From assembly GCA_002352225.1 (NCBI GenBank), contig DEIA01000056.1:1908-11171 (forward strand): a stretch of DNA of 9,264 nucleotides, written 5' to 3'. The position numbers were made by a program, and so were the translations under genes. Positions 1-5,955 of this stretch are shown in pieces; positions within the stretch are counted from its first letter, which is position 1, and each line of letters begins with the position of its first letter. Origin of the DNA: Flammeovirgaceae bacterium UBA2786. Its GTDB lineage: Bacteria; Bacteroidota; Bacteroidia; Cytophagales; Cyclobacteriaceae. A model generated the notes under the pieces. That model ran no database searches and was not told where the DNA came from. It saw only the letters and a list, made by a program, of their open reading frames with translations.

Positions 1-2
1 CT

Positions 3-101
3 AAACTCGATCAACTAACCATTACCGGAGGGTTACTAAATGCATATGATGCAGTAAAGTTGGCGCAAACACTAAGCTTGCAAAAGCAAACTGCACGATA
101 A
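3..101 (+). CDS. C-terminal end of a probable S8 (subtilisin-like) serine peptidase, partial
   Basis: An open frame enters from the left edge and ends with TAA at 99-101, giving 32 residues. Near its middle it reads TGGLLNAYDAVKLA. This resembles the short helix that closes the catalytic domain of many subtilisin-family peptidases, where a Gly-Gly/Gly-Arg-Leu-Asn-Ala-Tyr-x-Ala-Leu/Val pattern is common shortly after the catalytic serine. None of the Asp, His or Ser catalytic residues lies in the window, so the family is inferred from this tail alone. Only about 13 residues follow the motif, so no T9SS sorting domain is attached at this end, unlike many secreted Bacteroidota peptidases. The gene converges on rlmD, with 18 bases between the two stop codons and no clear hairpin terminator. 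That the frame is real coding sequence is fairly likely; the peptidase assignment is tentative. Confidence 0.5.
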   Translation, partial: KLDQLTITGGLLNAYDAVKLAQTLSLQKQTAR

Positions 102-119
102 AGGTATAGTGGGGTTAAT

Positions 120-1565
120 TTACTTTCTATCCAGCCGCACTACGTTTTCTACGTGCATGGTTTGCGGAAACATATCTACGGGTTGTACAGCTGAAATTGT
201 ATAATGGTCTGTTAATATTTTCAGATCGCGGGCTTGTGTAGCCGCATTGCAACTAACATAAATAATTTTTTCAGGAGATGCTTGTACTAACATTCGGGTA
301 ACATCTTCATGCATGCCTGCACGTGGTGGATCGGTAATAATTACATCTGGTTTACCGTTTTGAGTAAGGAAGGCTTCGGTAAGCAAATCTTTCATATCGC
401 CCGCATAAAAATCGGTGTTACTGATTTTATTTATAGACGAATTAATTCTGGCATCGGCAATAGCTGCCTCTACATACTCTAACCCCACTACTTTTTTGGC
501 ACTGCCCGCCACAAAGTTGGCAATGGTGCCTGTGCCGGTGTACAAATCATAAACTAATTCATGTCCTTTCAGGTTGGCCATCTGCCAGGCAACTCTATAT
601 AATTCGTATGCCTGTAATGGGTTTGTTTGATAAAACGATTTGGGTCCAATCCGATAGTGCAAATATCCCGAACCATCAGGTTTAGGCATTTGTTCGGTGA
701 TGTAAGAATTTCCTTTCCAACAGACCACATCCAAATCAGCAAAAGTATCGTTACGCTTATTGTTAATAATGTAGTTGGCAGATGTAATCTGCGGAAATGC
801 ATCGGTAAGCGTTTGTAAAATTGTATCGGTCCACTTTTTTTCATTCTGTGTAACCTGAAGAATAATCATTACTTCGCCTGTGCTGGTTGTGCGAATGGTT
901 AGCGTTCGCAAAAAGCCAGTCTGCCTGCGCAAATCAAAAAACGACATATTGTTTTCAAGCGCTGTCTTTCTGGCTAATAATCGTATGCTGTTAGAGGGCT
1001 CGGGCTGCAGGTAACAGGTGTGTACATCGAACACACGATCAAACATGCGTGGAATGTGAAAGCCCAGACCGGGCTCATCCGGAAAGCGACCGTTGACAAG
1101 CGGAACATCGTCTTTCTTTTTTTTATCAATTTCATCAACGGTTAGCCAGCGTCCGGCTGTAAAAGTATAATCGAGTTTGTTTCTGTAATGACGGGTGTTA
1201 GCCGAACCAATAATAGGCGAAACAGCCGGTAACGTTAGTCCGCCCAGACGTTCGAGATTATCGACCACCTGTTGTTGCTTATACTTTAGTTGAGTTTCGT
1301 AGCTAATGTGTTGCCAGGAGCAACCGCCACACAAACCAAAGTGTTCGCAAAACGGGTTAGCCCGTTGTGAGGATAGTTTTTGAATAGCCGTTATTTTTCC
1401 TTCCAAAAAGCTGCTCTTGATCTTAGTTAGTTCAACTTCAACCACATCGCCTGGCGCGCCTCCCTGAATAAACAAAACCTGGCCGTTTACTTTAGCCACA
1501 CATTTACCTTCTGCTGCCATGGTATCGATGGTAATGTTTTGCAGCCGGTCGCCTTTTTTCATCAT
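120..1565 (-). CDS. rlmD: 23S rRNA (uracil-1939-C5)-methyltransferase RlmD (RumA), 4Fe-4S, SAM-dependent
   Basis: This enzyme uses S-adenosylmethionine to methylate C5 of uridine 1939 (E. coli numbering) in 23S rRNA, in the cytoplasm. The 481 residues show the full RumA/TrmA-family plan. An N-terminal TRAM-type RNA-binding domain covers about residues 1-61. A 4Fe-4S cluster motif follows at C73-x5-C79-x2-C82, with the distant fourth ligand probably C184 (HTCYL). The Rossmann-like methyltransferase domain carries FYQTN at 311-315, DLYTGTGT at 340-347 as part of the SAM site, E363 in GLEYVEAA, and TDPPRAG at 411-417. C439 in VSCN is the catalytic nucleophile and E473 in HVENV the general base. 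A lysine-rich insertion lies at about 146-165, between the central-domain strands. Two adjacent ATGs (1565 and 1562) could start it; no Shine-Dalgarno sequence decides between them. The family is certain; RlmD rather than the dual-specificity RlmCD is inferred from the cluster ligands and general similarity. Confidence 0.94.
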   Translation of the reverse strand: MMKKGDRLQNITIDTMAAEGKCVAKVNGQVLFIQGGAPGDVVEVELTKIKSSFLEGKITAIQKLSSQRANPFCEHFGLCGGCSWQHISYETQLKYKQQQVVDNLERLGGLTLPAVSPIIGSANTRHYRNKLDYTFTAGRWLTVDEIDKKKKDDVPLVNGRFPDEPGLGFHIPRMFDRVFDVHTCYLQPEPSNSIRLLARKTALENNMSFFDLRRQTGFLRTLTIRTTSTGEVMIILQVTQNEKKWTDTILQTLTDAFPQITSANYIINNKRNDTFADLDVVCWKGNSYITEQMPKPDGSGYLHYRIGPKSFYQTNPLQAYELYRVAWQMANLKGHELVYDLYTGTGTIANFVAGSAKKVVGLEYVEAAIADARINSSINKISNTDFYAGDMKDLLTEAFLTQNGKPDVIITDPPRAGMHEDVTRMLVQASPEKIIYVSCNAATQARDLKILTDHYTISAVQPVDMFPQTMHVENVVRLDRK

Positions 1566-1584
1566 CTGTTGTTAATCGAAGTTG

Positions 1585-1592
1585 CGAAATTA
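1585..1592 (-). promoter_or_regulatory. Candidate Bacteroidota -7 element for rlmD
   Basis: On the minus strand this reads TAATTTCG, five of six fixed positions of the Bacteroidota -7 consensus TAnnTTTG. It lies 19 bases before the rlmD start codon, which would give a 5' leader of roughly a dozen bases. I see no convincing TTTG (-33) partner at the expected distance, so this is a candidate only. Confidence 0.3.
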
Positions 1593-1628
1593 CTGAATTG
1601 ACCGGTTTTAGCAGCCACCTAAATTCGT

Positions 1629-1636
1629 TACCTTTC
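1629..1636 (+). promoter_or_regulatory. Candidate Bacteroidota -7 element for the 901-residue surface protein gene
   Basis: The plus strand reads TACCTTTC, five of six fixed positions of TAnnTTTG, placed 16 bases before the ATG at 1653. A GGAG at 1641-1644 stands 8 bases before the ATG and could act as a weak Shine-Dalgarno, although most Bacteroidota genes do without one. The -33 TTTG is not evident; TTG at 1598-1600 is too far upstream (28 bases). Confidence 0.3.
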
Positions 1637-1652
1637 GTACGGAGTTGGTATT

Positions 1653-4358
1653 ATGAGAAAGATTTTACTCACCCTGTTGCTGTTACTCACCTTTCCGGTA
1701 TTTGCCTCGCACATTGTGGGTGGCGAATTTGAGTTAATTCATATTTCCGGAAATCAGTATCAGCTTAATCTGATCATTTATTTTGATCAGTTAAATGGTG
1801 CGTTGGGCGCAAAAGATTTAGGAGCCAATGTTTCTATTTTTCGTAAGCGCGATAAAGTGTTTATGACTTCTGTTACGTTGTTGCGGCAAGGAGAGACTAA
1901 TGTGCCCTACACCCAACCTGCCTGTTCTAACGGAGAAATTGTAACCAGCAAACTTTTATACTCGAGCACGGTAACACTTTCACCTAATCAGTTTAATGAT
2001 CCGGAGGGTTACTTTGTGGTATGGGAACGTTGCTGTCGTAATTATAGTATTACCAATATCTACAGCCAGATACCAGGTGGGGGTAACATCTCGGCAGGGC
2101 AAACCTTTTACCTTGAGTTTCCCCCCGTTGTTAAAGATGGAGAACCGTTTATTAACACATCTCCCCGGTTATTTCCACCCCTTAATGATTTTGCCTGCCC
2201 CTACAGACCTTACTATGTAGACTTTGCCGGTATTGATGATGATGGCGATTCGTTGGTGTATTCTTTAACAACGCCACTCAACACCACTACATCAGATGCA
2301 TTACCACCTGTATCTGCCGGGCCTTATCCATCGGTGATCTGGAGGCCAGGTTATGGACTCACGAATATTATTAACGGCCAGCCAGACTTACACATAAGCA
2401 AAGAAGGATTGCTTACGGCTATTCCACGTACACAGGGATTATTTGTGTTTGCCGTAAAAATTGATGAGTACCGGGCGGGGATTAAGATAGGGGAAAGCAG
2501 ACGCGATTTTCAAATGCTGGTAGTAGATGCCTGCCCGCAGGCAGAACCACCCGTTATAGTAGGAAAAAAACTTACCGATACCAGTTTTTCATATTCCGAT
2601 AATATGTCGGTTTCATTCAACCATCTTGTTTCAGATGAAGATCGTTGTATTGATATCCGCATAAGCGACCCCGATGCAAGTAAGATTGAAGATAATTTTA
2701 CCGAGCGGGTTTCTATTCGCGTGGTTCCGCTTAATTTTAAAAAGGATGTAACCAGAATTCTTCCGGCAACTACAACAACCCTGCTCTCTAACGGAAGTAC
2801 ATATGATTTCAGAATTTGCTTTCCGCAATGTCCGTTTATTGAAGGCGGGCCCTATCAGGTTGGTATAATTGCTTTTGATGATGCGTGTAGTTTGCCACTA
2901 ACCGATACCCTTAGGGTTTTGGTAAACACTCAACTACCCATTAACACAGCCCCTTACTTTGTAAAACCTACCTTACCGGTTACACAGGTAACGTTACTGG
3001 AAGGTGATGTGTATGAAGCCGAGTTTGAAATTCGCGATAACGATGGTGATGAACTGATTCCGTTTATTACCACAGACGGGTTTATACTGGCCGATGCCGG
3101 GTTTACAGTTACCATTGATGAACCGCGTGTAAACGGAAAACTTACAGGTAAAATCCGGTGGGATGCTTTTTGCAACATTTTCGATTTTACCAAACGAACT
3201 TTTTTTGAAGTAAAAATTCTGGCAAACGACAGAGACATATGTGATAACAATGCGCTTACCTCTGTTGCCTTTAAATTTCAGGTAATTCTTCCGGGCAATG
3301 CCGATCCCATAATTGATACAGACCTTACTCCTGATGTACAGGAACGACTTGTTTTGAATATTCAACGCAGAATAAATGAGACCCTGGTGTTTACTGTTAC
3401 GGGTACAGATGTAGTAGATCATGATTTTTTAACACTCGATGTTCTGAAACGCGATTCGCTTGAATACTATGGGGCTTCGTTTGATGCTAAGAGCGGAGTT
3501 GGAAATCTCTCATCGCAATTTTTATGGGATTTACGATGTTCAAAAATTGACCTGAACAAACGGAGTACTTTTGTTTTTAAATTTGTTGTTGCCGATGCTG
3601 CAAATAAATGCCGCATATATAAAGCCGATACAGTTGATGTTCACGTAAAAGTTTTACCACCACTTAATATCGGTCCTGTGCTTACTATTCAGGCCGGGAA
3701 TGCAGTAGTTAACAATCAAACCGTATCGTACCAAAAAGGCGAATCAGTTTTGTTTACGCTTACAGGAACCGATGCAGATATAATGCCCGAACCCGATCAA
3801 CTGGCCATTGCGATGATTGAAGCTGGCGGTAATGTTAAACCCGAAGGATACACCTTTACACCGGCTCAGGGTATTAGTGGAGTACAAACTCTTTTTACAT
3901 GGACACCCGATTGCGCTGTGTTTAAAAATGGTGTTTACGAAAACGAGTACTTCTTTACCTTCCGCGTAGGGGATGACCGTTGCTTCAATTCCAGGGCCGA
4001 TACGGTTACCGTTAATGTTATCGTAAAGGATATTGTTGGATATGAGAAAAAATTTGCACCACCAAATGTATTTACCCCTAATAACGATGGCCATAACGAT
4101 TACTTTGCAGTAGAGGGAATTGATCCGCTACTTTCAGAGAATACACCTGACCCCGATGAGAGGGTAGCCTTTCCGCCCGATAATTGCCAGAGTCAGTTTG
4201 AATCCGTTAAAATTTTTAATCGCTGGGGAACTTCCGTATTTGAAAGTCACGAACGCAAGTTCAGGTGGTACGCACCCAATCAACCAGCCGGAGTTTATTA
4301 TTATGTAATCAAATTTACCAATAGAGAATACCGCGGTTCGCTATCGGTACGGTTTTAA
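1653..4358 (+). CDS. Secreted modular surface protein with gliding-motility/T9SS type B C-terminal domain
   Basis: The 901-residue protein begins with a clear Sec signal peptide: MRK, a leucine-rich core, and probable cleavage after A18 (FPVFA/SHIVGG). The SHIVGGEFEL start of the mature protein is a recognisable opening of large Bacteroidota surface proteins of the gliding-motility C-terminal family. The body is a chain of beta-sandwich-like modules with acidic turns such as DDDGDSLVYSL and DNDGDELIPF and with paired cysteines. Three clear tandem modules span residues 431-548, 549-671 and 672-793, and a degenerate one precedes them at about 300-430. The C-terminal 100 residues, from PPNVFTPNNDGHNDYF through IFNRWG to the final RGSLSVRF, form a type B T9SS sorting domain. 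The protein should therefore cross the inner membrane by Sec and the outer membrane by T9SS and be shed or attached at the surface. No catalytic motif is visible, so adhesion or a structural role is likely but not shown. It stands alone on its strand, divergent from rlmD and convergent with the PhoH gene. The first ATG is chosen because the signal peptide starts there. Confidence 0.92.
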   Translation: MRKILLTLLLLLTFPVFASHIVGGEFELIHISGNQYQLNLIIYFDQLNGALGAKDLGANVSIFRKRDKVFMTSVTLLRQGETNVPYTQPACSNGEIVTSKLLYSSTVTLSPNQFNDPEGYFVVWERCCRNYSITNIYSQIPGGGNISAGQTFYLEFPPVVKDGEPFINTSPRLFPPLNDFACPYRPYYVDFAGIDDDGDSLVYSLTTPLNTTTSDALPPVSAGPYPSVIWRPGYGLTNIINGQPDLHISKEGLLTAIPRTQGLFVFAVKIDEYRAGIKIGESRRDFQMLVVDACPQAEPPVIVGKKLTDTSFSYSDNMSVSFNHLVSDEDRCIDIRISDPDASKIEDNFTERVSIRVVPLNFKKDVTRILPATTTTLLSNGSTYDFRICFPQCPFIEGGPYQVGIIAFDDACSLPLTDTLRVLVNTQLPINTAPYFVKPTLPVTQVTLLEGDVYEAEFEIRDNDGDELIPFITTDGFILADAGFTVTIDEPRVNGKLTGKIRWDAFCNIFDFTKRTFFEVKILANDRDICDNNALTSVAFKFQVILPGNADPIIDTDLTPDVQERLVLNIQRRINETLVFTVTGTDVVDHDFLTLDVLKRDSLEYYGASFDAKSGVGNLSSQFLWDLRCSKIDLNKRSTFVFKFVVADAANKCRIYKADTVDVHVKVLPPLNIGPVLTIQAGNAVVNNQTVSYQKGESVLFTLTGTDADIMPEPDQLAIAMIEAGGNVKPEGYTFTPAQGISGVQTLFTWTPDCAVFKNGVYENEYFFTFRVGDDRCFNSRADTVTVNVIVKDIVGYEKKFAPPNVFTPNNDGHNDYFAVEGIDPLLSENTPDPDERVAFPPDNCQSQFESVKIFNRWGTSVFESHERKFRWYAPNQPAGVYYYVIKFTNREYRGSLSVRF
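2943..4031 (+). repeat. Three tandem protein-level modules of about 120 residues inside the surface protein
   Basis: The repeat is visible in the protein rather than as DNA identity. Each module opens with Asn-x-x-Pro, has a strand near a Gly-Glu/Gly-Asp, an acidic turn (RDNDGDELI, TDVVDHDFL, TDADIMPEPDQL), then a Trp strand followed within a few residues by a cysteine (WDAFC, WDLRC, WTPDC). A (V/A)xxD-rich strand with a second cysteine comes 23-24 residues later. Cysteine pairs are C507/C530, C629/C653 and C754/C777, so the period is 122-125 residues. An Ig-like or cadherin-like fold is inferred; the pairing as disulfides is also inference. Confidence 0.75.
4053..4355 (+). other. T9SS type B sorting domain (gliding motility-associated C-terminal domain), residues 801-901
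   Basis: The domain starts at FAPPNVFTPNNDGHNDYF, the N-terminal signature of this family, continues to VKIFNRWGTSVFES and ends with GVYYYVIKFTNREYRGSLSV-type strands and a terminal Arg-Phe. These are the landmarks of the CHU_C/type B domain that directs T9SS cargo over the outer membrane. The Trp-x-Gly usually found between IFNRWG and the YYY strand appears as Trp-Tyr-Ala (FRWYAPNQ). Confidence 0.88.
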
Positions 4359-4373
4359 GAGCCGGCTTTCGTA

Positions 4374-5717
4374 TTACAACAACTCATTTGCCAGATTAGC
4401 CAATTCGGATCGCTCTCCTTTTTCCAGTGTTACATGGGCATATAGTTCATGATCTTTCAGTCGGTCTATCAGGTAAGAGAGCCCATTACTTTGCGCATCG
4501 AGGTACGGGGTGTCGATCTGGTGAATATCACCCGTAAAAATGATCTTGGTATTTTCGCCAGCACGCGTAATAATAGTCTTCACCTCATGTGGGGTAAGGT
4601 TTTGAGCTTCATCAACAATAAAACAGATATTGGATAAACTTCGGCCTCGAATGTAGGCCAGTGGTGTAATTACCAGTTTTTCATTTTGAACCATTTCGGT
4701 AATCTTCGAGTATTCTTTATCGTTCTCGCTGTATTGATTCTGAATAAATTTCAGGTTATCCCACAGGGGCTCCATGTAGGGATTTAATTTAGACTTAATA
4801 TCGCCAGGTAAATACCCAATGTCTTTATTGCTTAGGGGTACGATGGGCCGTGCAAGATATATTTGTTTGTATTCGCGTTTTTGTTCTAATGCTGCAGCCA
4901 ATGCAATTAAGGTTTTACCGGTTCCGGCTACGCCCTGCATTGAAACTAATTTTATTTCTGGTTTAAGTACAGCATGTATGGCAAAGGCTTGTTCGGCATT
5001 ACGTGGTTTAATGCCGTAAGCATTTCGTTTTTCAACCTGCTCTACCATGCCGTTTGCCGAATTAAAAAACGCCAGCACCGATTTTTTGCCACTTTTTAAA
5101 ATGTAATAGTGGTTTTTCATCGGTTTATCTTTACCCAACACTTCCTCAGGAGGGCAGTATCCTTTTTCATACATCAGGTTGATTACGGTAGGGTCTACCT
5201 CTTCTACCACGGTGCGGCCTGTGTGCAGCGAACTTATGTTTTGAATTTTGCCAGTAGTGTAGTCTTCGGCTTGTAAACCCAATGCCTTGGCTTTAAGGCG
5301 CAGGTTCACATCTTTCGATACCAGAATCACCTTTCGGCCTTTCTCCTGCTTTTGTAAAAGCAGGGCCGAGTTAAGAATACGATGGTCAGCTTTATCTTCG
5401 TTGAAAATCTTATTGGCATCAACCAATCCGGTGCCCCCCGTATCCATCACAACCTTAAAGTTTCCTTTACCTTTTCCATTGATGGGATTCCAATGGTGAA
5501 GCATCTGATCCTTAGCCAGTTTATCAATTAGCCGGATAAACTCGCGGGCCTCAAAATTTTTGGTGTCGTTTCCTTTTTTGAAGTTGTCTAGTTCTTCCAG
5601 TACGGTAATAGGGATGCCAATATCGTGCTCATCGAAATTAAGAATGCTGTTGTGTTCGTATATGATAACCGATGTATCGAGTACAAAAATTTTCTTATCT
5701 CCTTTGGTTTTAGGCAT
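4374..5717 (-). CDS. PIN domain-PhoH family ATPase (PhoH2/YlaK type)
   Basis: The 447-residue protein joins an N-terminal PIN ribonuclease fold to a C-terminal PhoH P-loop ATPase, the arrangement of the YlaK/PhoH2 group. Characterised PhoH2 proteins act as RNA helicases/ribonucleases, and the same activity is inferred here in the cytoplasm. In the PIN part (about 8-150) the likely metal ligands are D14 in VLDTS, E41 or E42 in LEELDNF, D111 in ADHRIL and D136 in VSKDVN. The ATPase part (about 233-447) has Walker A GVAGTGKT at 262-269, Walker B FIVDEAQ at 366-372 with D369-E370, a TGD sensor at 395-397, and a C-terminal ERSEL motif with R436, a possible arginine finger. No key residue appears missing. 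The start MPKTKGDKKIFVLD places the PIN strand at the usual distance. The stop lies 15 bases from the convergent surface-protein stop. No antitoxin-like gene precedes it, unlike mycobacterial phoAT-phoH2. Confidence 0.94.
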   Translation of the reverse strand: MPKTKGDKKIFVLDTSVIIYEHNSILNFDEHDIGIPITVLEELDNFKKGNDTKNFEAREFIRLIDKLAKDQMLHHWNPINGKGKGNFKVVMDTGGTGLVDANKIFNEDKADHRILNSALLLQKQEKGRKVILVSKDVNLRLKAKALGLQAEDYTTGKIQNISSLHTGRTVVEEVDPTVINLMYEKGYCPPEEVLGKDKPMKNHYYILKSGKKSVLAFFNSANGMVEQVEKRNAYGIKPRNAEQAFAIHAVLKPEIKLVSMQGVAGTGKTLIALAAALEQKREYKQIYLARPIVPLSNKDIGYLPGDIKSKLNPYMEPLWDNLKFIQNQYSENDKEYSKITEMVQNEKLVITPLAYIRGRSLSNICFIVDEAQNLTPHEVKTIITRAGENTKIIFTGDIHQIDTPYLDAQSNGLSYLIDRLKDHELYAHVTLEKGERSELANLANELL

Positions 5718-5762
5718 ACAAGATTAGCAGGTTAGTGGTTGTGTACAGATAGGGCTTGCCAG

Positions 5763-5831
5763 AGAATGAAGGAGTAGGGTACCTGTAGTAAGGTATAGCT
5801 TAAAAAAGTGTTCTGGTTGTCCCTTCATTCT
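5763..5831. repeat. 10-base perfect inverted repeat in the PhoH gene/susC intergenic region
   Basis: AGAATGAAGG at 5763-5772 is the exact reverse complement of CCTTCATTCT at 5822-5831, with 49 bases between. It sits inside the 238-base divergent spacer (5718-5955), 46 bases upstream of the PhoH start and 125 bases before the susC start. Either transcript could fold it into a long-loop stem, or two copies of a protein site could lie in opposite orientation. The arms are only 40% G+C and no T-run follows, so it is not an intrinsic terminator. The rest of this spacer holds no convincing gene or RNA. Confidence 0.5.
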
Positions 5832-5907
5832 TAAAACACGGTCAAGGTATTAAAATGTGTAAGGAATTCAAATCTTCGTAAGGTAATACTATGACTGATG
5901 TTATTTT

Positions 5908-5940
5908 TTTGGTAATATTCCATATTGATTTTTAGATTAA
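5908..5940 (+). promoter_or_regulatory. Candidate susC promoter (TTTG ... TAGATTAA)
   Basis: A TTTG at 5908-5911, at the end of a T-rich run, is followed after 21 bases by TAGATTAA at 5933-5940. The latter matches TAnnTT but lacks the final TG of the Bacteroidota -7 consensus TAnnTTTG. Initiation near 5945 would leave a leader of about ten bases before the ATG at 5956. The spacing is close to what is known for these promoters, but the match is imperfect. Confidence 0.3.
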
Positions 5941-5955
5941 TGTAAACCAAATTCA

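Noticed and set aside
569..844. Overlapping open frames on both strands inside rlmD
   Set aside because: They are shadows of the methyltransferase frame and lack signal, domain or initiation features.
1117..1124. Run of eight A on the coding strand of rlmD followed by G, resembling a slippery frameshift site
   Set aside because: It encodes the lysines of a DKKKKDD insertion, the full-length frame is intact on both sides, and I see no stimulatory structure or meaningful alternative frame.
2994..3422. 142-codon open frame antisense to the surface protein gene
   Set aside because: The composition is that of an antisense shadow, there is no recognisable domain, and the plus-strand frame here is clearly real (repeat modules with conserved cysteines).
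4360..4367. AGCCGGCT palindrome between two convergent stop codons, as a possible shared terminator
   Set aside because: Only eight bases with no loop and no extended pairing or following T-run on either strand; too weak to call.
5719..5726. TAATCTTG on the minus strand as a -7 element for the PhoH-family gene
   Set aside because: It is one base from the start codon, so transcription would begin at or inside the gene and the protein would lose its start; no suitable downstream ATG exists before the middle of the PIN domain.
5904..5910. Seven-T tract before susC as a phase-variable promoter spacer
   Set aside because: The tract is short, it falls at the putative -33 element rather than in the spacer, and a single sequence gives no evidence of length variation.
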